This document shows, piece after piece, positions 1-5,523 of a DNA stretch of 9,681 nucleotides. Each line of letters opens with the position of its first letter. Position 1 is the stretch's first letter. A model generated the notes under the pieces. The model saw only the letters and a program-made list of their open reading frames with translations. It did not search any database and was not told where the DNA came from. A program made the position numbers and the translations under genes. Source of the stretch: Candidatus Poseidoniales archaeon (GTDB lineage Archaea > Thermoplasmatota > Poseidoniia > Poseidoniales > Poseidoniaceae). Where the stretch lies: NCBI GenBank assembly GCA_009887135.1, contig QXYA01000060.1, positions 1-9,681 on the forward strand. Reading direction: 5' to 3'.

Positions 1-1805
1 GACGAGATGTGTGGCTCACATGCATAGTAGAAGGTTTGGTTCTCTGTGAAAGTGTGATGGAAAGCAACTGTAGTTGCTGCTGCCCCTGAGGTTACACCGT
101 TTGCTACGAATGTTGTGGATTGGAATCCATCAACTTGCTTGACGTTGTGTCCCATAGCTGCATCAGTCCATGACCAACAAACAGTTTGACCGACGTCAAT
201 GTTTGTGATGGATGGGCTGAATCCGTATCCATCTGCAGTTAATCCGATTGTGACTGCACAATCGACTCCTTCGAATGGATCTGGTGTTTCGTCAGCAGGT
301 GGCATGAGAACTTGATCGATGACATGGATTACACCGTTAGATGCTGGTACGTCTGCAAGCGTTACATTTGCCATTGCAGTTCCGACCATGACTCCTCCGT
401 TCGCAACATTGATTGTCAAATCATCACCATTTGCTGCTGTTACGGTTGTCATGCCTTCAGCAAGATCAGTTGACATTGTGGTTCCTGCGACGACGTGGTA
501 AAGGAGAATGTCGGTTAGAACCGCAATCTCTTCTGCTGTGTCGAATGAATCGAGATCAATGCCTGCTGCTGCAAACGCATCATCACTTGGAGCAAATACT
601 GTGTATTCTGTATCACCGCTTAGAGTGGTTACCAAGTCAGCAGCAGTGAGTGCTGCTACAAGGGATGTGTGGATTGTTGTTGCTCCAGCAGTCATAGCAA
701 TGCTCACTGCAGGTGTCCACATGTAAGCGCCACATTCTGCTGCACTAATATCCGATACTGCATGCGTTACTGTGTTGTAGCAACCGGTGATTGTCTGGCC
801 GCCCATGGTATAATTTTCCACAAACATGTGAGAATTACAAATGAGGTTTGTAGCACCAGGAATGATTGTATGTGATATTACGTTGTAGCAAATGTCACCG
901 GACGGTGGCATCAGTACTTTGTCGATAACGTGAATGATACCGTTTGATGTTTGTACATCTGCACCAGTTACAGTAGCGTCTCCAACAGTTACACTACCGT
1001 CGGTACCGACTGCGAATGAGGCTTTGTCGCCATTGACCATTGTTACTGCAAGTCCATCAGTTACTGCAGATGAGGGGACTGCTCCAGAGTACACGTGGTA
1101 GAGTAGAATATCTGCTAGCGTTGCGTTTTCTTCAGGGGTATCGAAGGTTGAGAGATCGATTCCTGCATCAGTGAATGCTTGATCTGTTGGAGCGAAGACT
1201 GTGAACGGACCTTCACCTTGAAGCGTAGCGACAAGATTTGCTTGGCTTAGTGCTGCAACCAATGCAGTGTGAACTCCTGTTGATTGTGCTGTTGCAGGAA
1301 TGTCAACGAGAACTGGGTCTGCAGGTGGCATCAATACTTTGTCGATGACGTGAATGACACCGTTTGAAGATTCAACATCAGCGAGTGTGACCACTGCATC
1401 GTTTACCTTGACTTCTGTGGAAGACACGGAGAATGTGAGTGTGTCTTGGTTGAGAGCAGAAGCTTCCATTCCGTCGGTCAAATCCGTTGACATGACCTTT
1501 CCAGAGACAACGTGGTATGTGAGGATGTCAACGAGTGTTGCATTTTCTTCATCGGTATCGAACGTTGTCAAATCTATTCCAGCATCAATGAATGCTTGGT
1601 CTGTCGGGGCGAAAACCGTGAACGGGCCAGTTCCTTGCAAGGTTGTCACCAGATCTGCTTGAGTTAAGGCAGCGACTAACGAGTCGTGGATGCCGGTTCC
1701 AGCAGCGTTGGTTGGTATGTCGTCGGTTGCATCCGCAGTTACAGAAAACGGTAGACTGGACACGAGTAGGCAGGCTATTAGGGTATACACGATTGATTTA
1801 CGCAT
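1..1805 (-). CDS. Secreted triple-fasciclin (FAS1) protein with C-terminal cupredoxin domain (3' end missing)
   Basis: This gene is open from ATG at 1805 to the left edge, giving 601 visible codons with no stop. Residues 1-24 form a Sec signal peptide (MRKSIVYTLIACLLVSSLPF, then probable cleavage after VTA). Three FAS1 domains follow at about 38-161, 178-301 and 378-503. Each has the TVFAP(T/S)D box, a YHV box and an NG(V/I)IHVID-VLMPP end. Between domains 2 and 3 lies a 75-residue insert with a duplicated Cys/His/Cys/Met pattern. Residues 515-601 resemble plastocyanin/halocyanin: GYGFSP, VGQTVCWSW, MGHNV and YYACEPH. The likely type-1 copper ligands are His553, Cys596 and His599; the fourth, usually Met, would lie just outside the window. 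FAS1 domains normally mediate adhesion at the cell surface, and cupredoxins carry electrons or bind copper, so this is probably a surface-exposed copper protein. It has its own TATA box and is probably leaderless. Domain calls are firm; the biological role is inferred. Confidence 0.93.
   Translation of the reverse strand, partial: MRKSIVYTLIACLLVSSLPFSVTADATDDIPTNAAGTGIHDSLVAALTQADLVTTLQGTGPFTVFAPTDQAFIDAGIDLTTFDTDEENATLVDILTYHVVSGKVMSTDLTDGMEASALNQDTLTFSVSSTEVKVNDAVVTLADVESSNGVIHVIDKVLMPPADPVLVDIPATAQSTGVHTALVAALSQANLVATLQGEGPFTVFAPTDQAFTDAGIDLSTFDTPEENATLADILLYHVYSGAVPSSAVTDGLAVTMVNGDKASFAVGTDGSVTVGDATVTGADVQTSNGIIHVIDKVLMPPSGDICYNVISHTIIPGATNLICNSHMFVENYTMGGQTITGCYNTVTHAVSDISAAECGAYMWTPAVSIAMTAGATTIHTSLVAALTAADLVTTLSGDTEYTVFAPSDDAFAAAGIDLDSFDTAEEIAVLTDILLYHVVAGTTMSTDLAEGMTTVTAANGDDLTINVANGGVMVGTAMANVTLADVPASNGVIHVIDQVLMPPADETPDPFEGVDCAVTIGLTADGYGFSPSITNIDVGQTVCWSWTDAAMGHNVKQVDGFQSTTFVANGVTSGAAATTVAFHHTFTENQTFYYACEPHIS
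717..890 (-). repeat. Duplicated Cys-His-Cys-Met module inside the FAS1 protein
   Basis: In the insert between FAS1 domains 2 and 3, two similar units follow each other. Unit 1 (residues 306-328) starts CYNVISH, with Cys306, His312, Cys323, His326 and Met327. Unit 2 (342-363) starts CYNTVTH, with Cys342, His348, Cys358 and Met362. The units are 36 residues apart and share CYN-x3-H, then a Cys 16-17 residues after the first, then Met four residues later. The rest of the visible protein has only four Cys (signal-peptide Cys12, then Cys516, Cys543 and the copper Cys596). The pattern could form disulfides or bind metal; I recognise no named domain. Confidence 0.6.
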
Positions 1806-1828
1806 TGCATCTAAGCCCCGTTGAGGAG

Positions 1829-1838
1829 TTTATAATAG
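1829..1838 (-). promoter_or_regulatory. TATA box of the FAS1-cupredoxin gene
   Basis: On the minus strand this reads CTATTATAAA. It is centred about 28 nt upstream of the ATG at 1805, the spacing expected when transcription starts at or next to the start codon. It lies in the 62-bp gap after the enolase stop, so the FAS1 gene need not depend on read-through from enolase. Confidence 0.6.
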
Positions 1839-1867
1839 CCTGTATTTTATTCGTAAACGTATTCGAT

Positions 1868-3118
1868 TCAGAATGGTGAGCGATAATCTTCAACGTCTTG
1901 AGAAATTCTCAACAATTGATTGTATTTTGCGACCCTATCGGAGCGAGCAGGAGCCCCTGTCTTGATCTGGCCGGCTCTTGTGCCGACTGCTAAATCTGCA
2001 ATTGTTGTGTCTTCTGTCTCTCCGCTTCGATGAGAGACAACATTACGATAGCCGTTGGTTGTTGCAAGGTCCATAGCCTCAAGAGTCTCTGTAACTGTAC
2101 CGACCTGGTTTACTTTGACAAGCATTGCATTTGCAGCACCGATTTCGATGCCTTGAGCAAGTCGCTCGGATTGTGTAACAAACAGATCATCTCCCACGAT
2201 TTGAACTCTGTGGCCTTCTTGCTTCGTCAAAGCAGTCCATCCAGCCCAGTCGTTTTCACCGAGGCCGTCTTCAATTGAAAGAATAGGATAAGCATCAAGC
2301 CATTCCCCGTACATATCAGCCATCTGGTTTGCGGAGAGGACCTTTCCATCCATATGATATCCGTCATCTTTCAAAAATTCTGTTGCAGCTACATCAAGAG
2401 CAATTCCAACATCGTCTGTTGTATATCCTGCCCCTTCAATAGCACGAACCATGTACTTCAAACCGTCTTCGTTGGTGGGAAGGTTTGGAGCAAACCCTCC
2501 TTCATCACCGACACCGCCAAGCAATCCGTCAGCTTTCAATTCGCTCTTGAGTTGGTGATAAATTTCAACCCCTGCGCGCAAGCCTTCTCCAAATGTGTCA
2601 AACCCATGTGGCATGACCATGAATTCTTGGACATCAACATTCGAGGCTGCATGGGCCCCTCCATTGAGAATATTGAGCATTGGGACAGGCATCTGTCCAC
2701 CAGCAACGCCACCAATATACTTCCATAGAGGAAGTTCATGACAAGCCGCTCCGGCATGTAGACATGCGAGAGATGCACCGAGCATTGAATTAGCACCAAG
2801 CGTGGATTTGTTTTGTGTTCCATCGAGTTCAATCATTACTTCATCGATGATTCTTTGTTCATCAACCGGCATTCCAACAAGTGCTTCTGCAATTTGTTCC
2901 CGCACGTTTTCTACGGCAATGTCTACGCCTTTTCCAAGCCATTTTTTAGGATCATTGTCTCGCATTTCAAGTGATTCGTGTTGTCCTGTAGAAGCTCCGG
3001 AAGGCACCATGGCCCGGCCCATTAAACGCCCATCTACATAGCAATCAACTTCAATCGTCGGGTTCCCTCGGCTATCAAGGACCATTCGCGCGTCTAATCC
3101 AGAGATGTAGTCGGACAT
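1868..3118 (-). CDS. eno: Enolase (phosphopyruvate hydratase)
   Basis: Enolase interconverts 2-phosphoglycerate and phosphoenolpyruvate in cytoplasmic glycolysis and gluconeogenesis. The 416-residue protein is full length for the family. From ATG 3118 it shows the N-terminal DSRGNPT and PSGASTGQHE loop, the LDGTQNKSTLGANS region, NILNGGAHA, and GDEGGFAPN with the catalytic Glu206. The Mg2+ ligands are Asp242 (LDVAATE), Glu283 (SIEDG) and Asp310 (GDDLFVT). The catalytic Lys335 lies in LVKVNQVGT, followed by SHRSGETED and the substrate Lys386 in GQIKTGAPARSDR. Nothing essential is missing. A TTG three codons upstream (3127) is an alternative start, but MSDYISGLDARMVLDSRGNP fits the family N-terminus. 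The gene diverges from an Lrp-type regulator, a possible controller. The FAS1 gene follows after 62 bp but has its own TATA box. Confidence 0.97.
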   Translation of the reverse strand: MSDYISGLDARMVLDSRGNPTIEVDCYVDGRLMGRAMVPSGASTGQHESLEMRDNDPKKWLGKGVDIAVENVREQIAEALVGMPVDEQRIIDEVMIELDGTQNKSTLGANSMLGASLACLHAGAACHELPLWKYIGGVAGGQMPVPMLNILNGGAHAASNVDVQEFMVMPHGFDTFGEGLRAGVEIYHQLKSELKADGLLGGVGDEGGFAPNLPTNEDGLKYMVRAIEGAGYTTDDVGIALDVAATEFLKDDGYHMDGKVLSANQMADMYGEWLDAYPILSIEDGLGENDWAGWTALTKQEGHRVQIVGDDLFVTQSERLAQGIEIGAANAMLVKVNQVGTVTETLEAMDLATTNGYRNVVSHRSGETEDTTIADLAVGTRAGQIKTGAPARSDRVAKYNQLLRISQDVEDYRSPF

Positions 3119-3189
3119 TGCTCTCAAACCTTCCAGTTCTCCGCGCTCTTTGAATCAAACGGGTCTGTAATTTCCATCTATATCCCATT

Positions 3190-3204
3190 TTTCAAAATAT
3201 GAAA
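3190..3204. repeat. Inverted repeat TTTCA-N5-TGAAA in the enolase/Lrp promoter gap
   Basis: Perfect 5-bp arms separated by AAATA lie roughly midway between the two divergent start codons. The dyad and AT-rich centre suit a dimeric helix-turn-helix protein such as Lrp. Short arms in AT-rich DNA can also arise by chance. Confidence 0.3.
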
Positions 3205-3216
3205 TTGTTGTTTTTT

Positions 3217-3240
3217 GTAAAAATAATTACTTGTTTTTAC
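3217..3240. repeat. 7-bp inverted repeat GTAAAAA-N10-TTTTTAC upstream of the Lrp gene
   Basis: Perfect arms at 3217-3223 and 3234-3240 have centres 17 bp apart, about one and a half helical turns. The repeat lies just upstream of the regulator's TATA box (3261-3270) and within 125 bp of the enolase start. It could be an operator for the neighbouring Lrp-type protein. Base composition makes a chance dyad possible. Confidence 0.4.
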
Positions 3241-3260
3241 TTTTTCAGGCGTGAAAAGGT

Positions 3261-3270
3261 TTGATATACC
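3261..3270 (+). promoter_or_regulatory. TATA box of the Lrp/AsnC gene
   Basis: TTGATATACC is preceded by a purine-rich stretch (GAAAAGG, a possible BRE). Its centre is 25 nt upstream of ATG 3290. The same nine bases, TTGATATAC, occur at the matching distance before the tRNA at 8076, which supports a real promoter element. It lies inside the possible longer GTG-initiated reading frame, which argues for ATG 3290 as the true start. Confidence 0.65.
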
Positions 3271-3280
3271 GATATGTGGA

Positions 3281-3295
3281 GGGCATGGCATGCCC
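3281..3295. promoter_or_regulatory. GC-rich inverted repeat over the Lrp start codon (possible autoregulatory operator)
   Basis: GGGCAT-GGC-ATGCCC is a perfect 6-bp dyad whose second arm begins with the ATG start codon. In a leaderless gene this is the transcription start site, so a bound dimer would block initiation. Many Lrp-family regulators repress their own gene; applying that here is inference. Confidence 0.4.
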
Positions 3296-3712
3296 AGAGT
3301 TGCAGAAATAGACCGCGCCATCCTCGCCCAACTACGTAAGAACGGAAGAATGTCGTTTGTCGATCTTGCAAGAGAAGTTGGTGCAAGTGAACGAACCGTG
3401 CGAACCCACATCCGAGCAATGGAAGAAAACGGTACAATCCGAGGCTACACCGTACGTGAAAGTGGAATCGGATTGACTGCACTTGTTCGCATTAAGGTAT
3501 CCCCTGGTGCTGAAATCGGTTCCTTTGCTTCAGAAGCTACTGGGTGGGAAGGAATTGAAATCATCTACGAAGTTTCTGGAGAAGCTGATCTGGTCGCTCT
3601 TGTTCACGTCGATGATACCGTTGCTCTTCGACAATTGCTCGATAAGATGTGGATGGCTGCCCCAAACGAAATTGCTTCAACGACCACTGAATTGGTTCTC
3701 GAACAATATTGA
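3290..3712 (+). CDS. Lrp/AsnC family transcriptional regulator
   Basis: This is a 140-residue single-module Lrp/AsnC protein. Residues 5-50 form the helix-turn-helix: IDRAILAQLRKNGRMSFVDL is followed by a recognition helix around SERTVRTHIRAM. Residues 62-138 form the RAM domain, a ligand-sensing and oligomerising alpha/beta fold, with IIYEVSGEADLVALVHV as its core. Such proteins are dimers or octamers that often sense amino acids and frequently regulate themselves and a divergent neighbour. ATG 3290 is chosen over an in-frame GTG at 3251 because a TATA box sits at 3261-3270 and the family N-terminus begins near the IDRAIL motif. The divergent neighbour is enolase. The target and effector cannot be read from the sequence. 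Confidence 0.92.
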   Translation: MPRVAEIDRAILAQLRKNGRMSFVDLAREVGASERTVRTHIRAMEENGTIRGYTVRESGIGLTALVRIKVSPGAEIGSFASEATGWEGIEIIYEVSGEADLVALVHVDDTVALRQLLDKMWMAAPNEIASTTTELVLEQY

Positions 3713-3744
3713 ATCGTTCAGTAAAGCCATGTTTGCAGATTTTT

Positions 3745-3761
3745 ATCGCAAAATAAGCGAT
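3745..3761. terminator. Possible bidirectional terminator between convergent genes
   Basis: ATCGC and GCGAT arms enclose a 7-nt AT-rich loop. Ts lie on the left (TTTT) and on the right (TTTAGTTTCTT). It sits in the 74-bp gap between the Lrp stop and the stop of the opposing membrane-protein gene. The stem is short; archaeal termination relies mainly on T tracts, so the hairpin may be incidental. Confidence 0.35.
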
Positions 3762-3786
3762 TTAGTTTCTTGGAAAAGAATAGCAA

Positions 3787-4437
3787 TCATTGGTTCATTA
3801 ATGTTTCTTGATACGAGAAATATACCTGGGCGATCAGAGCAGCGATTAAACTAATCACGTAAAAGCTCGGGCGGGGTATGATCTCAAACTCTGTATCGGC
3901 CCCTATTGTAATGAATGCAGTCAACTGGATCAATAAATACCCCGCAACCGTACATATGAGTGCTCCTTTTGAAGTAGCCCAGCGCTTATAGTATGCCCTT
4001 TCTATCATTTTTATACTTATTTCGAGATTGCCTGCTTCCGTCATGTGTACTATTATTCTGAATGTTATATGGGCGATTTGAAACAATAGTGCAATTATTA
4101 CGAGAATCATAAAAATCAGGCCAACAAATGCTAAAAAAGCGTCTTCAGAAGATAGCCCTTCAAACCAGCTCGAAGTTTCACTGAGGCCTCCAAACGACCC
4201 TTTAATTCCCAAGGGGGTGATACCTAGAGAGATTTGGCCTGAAATAAGGATGACCCAATTGGAGAACAATCCAAAAATCAGGAGAACTCCACCTAAACCA
4301 TGAGCGACATGGGAAAATGTCGTAATACTATTATTTGCACCTCCAGCAGATGTTGGTGCCAAAGTATCGCTTTCCCCCCATTCAAATTCTCCCTCGCAGA
4401 AAGGGCATTCAAACAGCCCTGATGCATCGTCATCCAA
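3787..4437 (-). CDS. Four-helix membrane protein with N-terminal zinc ribbon, 5' part split by an in-frame TAA
   Basis: The uninterrupted part begins at TTG 4437 and encodes 216 residues. It opens with DDDASGLFECPFCEGEFEW, the second CPxC half of a zinc ribbon. A polar linker follows, then membrane segments at about 43-66, 99-128, 157-178 and 191-209. The first half of the ribbon (MVVIECPHC) is in the same frame from ATG 4479, separated by TAA at 4452-4450. Without that stop the protein would be 230 residues with a complete four-cysteine ribbon. A TATA-like element sits at the right distance from ATG 4479, so transcription probably starts there. Translation may reinitiate at TTG 4437, or the gene may be a recent nonsense mutant. 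The rest of the frame is intact. I do not recognise the membrane domain, and the function is unknown. Confidence 0.72.
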   Translation of the reverse strand: MDDDASGLFECPFCEGEFEWGESDTLAPTSAGGANNSITTFSHVAHGLGGVLLIFGLFSNWVILISGQISLGITPLGIKGSFGGLSETSSWFEGLSSEDAFLAFVGLIFMILVIIALLFQIAHITFRIIVHMTEAGNLEISIKMIERAYYKRWATSKGALICTVAGYLLIQLTAFITIGADTEFEIIPRPSFYVISLIAALIAQVYFSYQETLMNQ

Positions 4438-4479
4438 TTCAATGTGCTCTTAACAATGGGGGCACTCAATGACAACCAT
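4438..4479 (-). other. Upstream half of the zinc ribbon, ending in a nonsense codon
   Basis: From ATG 4479 the frame reads MVVIECPHC, then TAA (4452-4450), then EHIEL, joining directly to the DDDASGLFECPFC of the downstream gene. The CPHC and CPFC pairs would form one zinc ribbon. TAA is one base from GAA (Glu), CAA or AAA, which suggests a point mutation or a base-call error rather than a frameshift. Confidence 0.7.
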
Positions 4480-4500
4480 ATCTAGGTGCTCTCGTGTTTC

Positions 4501-4508
4501 GATTTAGA
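4501..4508 (-). promoter_or_regulatory. TATA-like box for the zinc-ribbon membrane protein
   Basis: The minus strand reads TCTAAATC, centred about 26 nt upstream of ATG 4479. That spacing matches leaderless starts elsewhere in the window and supports 4479, not TTG 4437, as the ancestral start. Confidence 0.45.
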
Positions 4509-4527
4509 TGTTCCCCCGACGCGAATG

Positions 4528-4537
4528 TTTCATGAAA
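4528..4537. repeat. 10-bp palindrome in a divergent promoter gap
   Basis: TTTCATGAAA is a perfect palindrome between the divergent genes starting at 4479 and 4604. Its half-site TTTCA/TGAAA also forms the spaced dyad at 3190-3204. It could be an operator, but it is short and AT-rich. Confidence 0.25.
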
Positions 4538-4603
4538 ATGAACTCGAATTATACTGATGGGCGAGGAATACCCCTCCTTCTTGAGAAACAATAAAGTTGT
4601 GGA

Positions 4604-5161
4604 ATGAATAACGCGGTTCACATGATACCTGCCCAGCACCCCCAAATGTACCAACAGCCCGCACAAACGATGTCAGCCCCGAGTAGATTCCAGCCCACGC
4701 ATCAGTTAATGACAACTAACTCTAATCGCGGATGGCTTGTTGCTGGTGGAGTCCATGTAATATACACAGTCGGCATATTTGTTCTCGCTTTTGTTTCTGC
4801 ACTCTTTGAACCAGCCTCAGATTATTATGAGGATGCACACTTGTATTATTCCATGAGCCAATCGACATTTTATCTCATGATCCCTGCGTTTGTTGTTTCT
4901 ATCGTCTCTGTCTACGCAGCTTTGAATGTTAAGTGTAACAAGTTAATTGCAGCCTTAGTGCCCCCTATTAGTCATTTTATTTGCTACCTTCTCTGGTGTC
5001 TTATTGCGGCTACTGCGGCTCCGAGCGATGCTGAATTCTCAGACGCATGGGAACAGATTTTTGGTGATGATTTCTTTGAAGTTGCAGTTCCAATAATAAC
5101 ATCCCATGCGGTATTATGTGCTGGACTTGTAGGTTTAATCAGCATTAGTTCAAATGAATGA
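4604..5161 (+). CDS. Membrane protein of unknown function with Gln/Pro-rich N-terminal tail
   Basis: The 185-residue protein begins with about 40 polar residues rich in Gln, Pro, Met and His (for example QHPQMYQQPAQ), probably disordered. Four predicted membrane helices follow at about 44-68, 88-108, 113-138 and 160-182. Acidic loops lie around 69-79 (EPASDYYEDAH) and 141-159. No catalytic motif or known family is recognised. ATG 4604 is the first start in frame; an AT-rich element at 4547-4555 (AATTATACT) would give a leader of about 27 nt. The stop overlaps an ATG of the next frame (ATGA at 5158-5161), so coupling to the small gene downstream is possible. It diverges from another small membrane protein of similar layout, with a soluble N-terminus and four helices. 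Confidence 0.75.
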   Translation: MNNAVHMIPAQHPQMYQQPAQTMSAPSRFQPTHQLMTTNSNRGWLVAGGVHVIYTVGIFVLAFVSALFEPASDYYEDAHLYYSMSQSTFYLMIPAFVVSIVSVYAALNVKCNKLIAALVPPISHFICYLLWCLIAATAAPSDAEFSDAWEQIFGDDFFEVAVPIITSHAVLCAGLVGLISISSNE

Positions 5162-5189
5162 AATCCGCATTAATTAGAACCCTGTCAAT

Positions 5190-5218
5190 TTACCTTACTT
5201 TTCAACTCAGAAAGGTAA
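5190..5218. repeat. 7-bp inverted repeat before the small two-helix protein gene
   Basis: Perfect arms TTACCTT (5190-5196) and AAGGTAA (5212-5218) flank 15 nt. The second arm abuts an AT-rich element (TATTAAAT, 5220-5227) that could be the TATA box for the ATG at 5263, with a leader of about 13 nt. It may be an operator, or an RNA hairpin after the upstream gene. Confidence 0.35.
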
Positions 5219-5262
5219 GTATTAAATCCCGTTGTTGTCGAAAACTTGATTGGCGAAACAAT

Positions 5263-5523
5263 ATGAGTAAAAATTGGAATAAAATTTGGAGATGGATTCA
5301 TCTCGCTATGGGACTAATGTTGGTAATCTACCATTCAAGAATTGCATATTTAGAATACGGTTGGGTCGATAGTGCCTGGTCAAGTGAAATCGATTCGTTC
5401 GTATCAACCACCTTTGTGTTTATGGTAATGTGGACCGGCCTTGCAAAATGGCCAATTTATCCTTGGTACAAGAAGCGACAAAACAAAAAGAAGCGCGAAG
5501 AGAAGGCCGCTGTTGCTGAATAA
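5263..5523 (+). CDS. Small two-helix membrane protein with basic C-terminal tail
   Basis: From ATG 5263 this encodes 86 residues. Helix 1 is at about 9-28 (WRWIHLAMGLMLVIYHS), a Trp- and Ser-containing loop follows at 29-45, and helix 2 is at about 46-66. The tail is strongly basic (YKKRQNKKKREE) and probably cytoplasmic. An in-frame ATG at 5158 overlaps the previous stop and would add 35 residues rich in Arg, Lys and Cys. I prefer 5263 because the added stretch looks non-membrane-like and unstructured and a TATA-like element lies at 5220-5227. The helix-1 histidines are 11 residues apart, not an obvious haem pair. No family is recognised. Its TAA is followed directly by the stop of the opposing peptidase gene, with no spacer. 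Confidence 0.65.
   Translation: MSKNWNKIWRWIHLAMGLMLVIYHSRIAYLEYGWVDSAWSSEIDSFVSTTFVFMVMWTGLAKWPIYPWYKKRQNKKKREEKAAVAE

Noticed and set aside
904..1365. Spaced DNA repeats, considered as CRISPR or intergenic repeats
   Set aside because: Spacing is 420 bp and in frame; they encode repeated FAS1 domain ends, and no short regular repeat-spacer pattern exists.
319..1879. Several plus-strand reading frames of 60-102 codons
   Set aside because: They are shadows of the minus-strand FAS1-cupredoxin gene, whose domain motifs are unmistakable.
3251..3289. GTG start adding 13 residues to the Lrp regulator
   Set aside because: The stretch contains the TATA box, and the family N-terminus fits ATG 3290.
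4450..4452. Stop-codon recoding, for example pyrrolysine, in the zinc-ribbon gene
   Set aside because: The codon is TAA, not TAG or TGA, and no recoding element is evident; mutation, reinitiation or read error is simpler.
5158..5262. N-terminal extension of the small two-helix protein from the ATG overlapping the previous stop
   Set aside because: Coupling through ATGA is possible, but the extra 35 residues look non-functional and contain a dyad and a TATA-like element; 5263 is favoured without proof.
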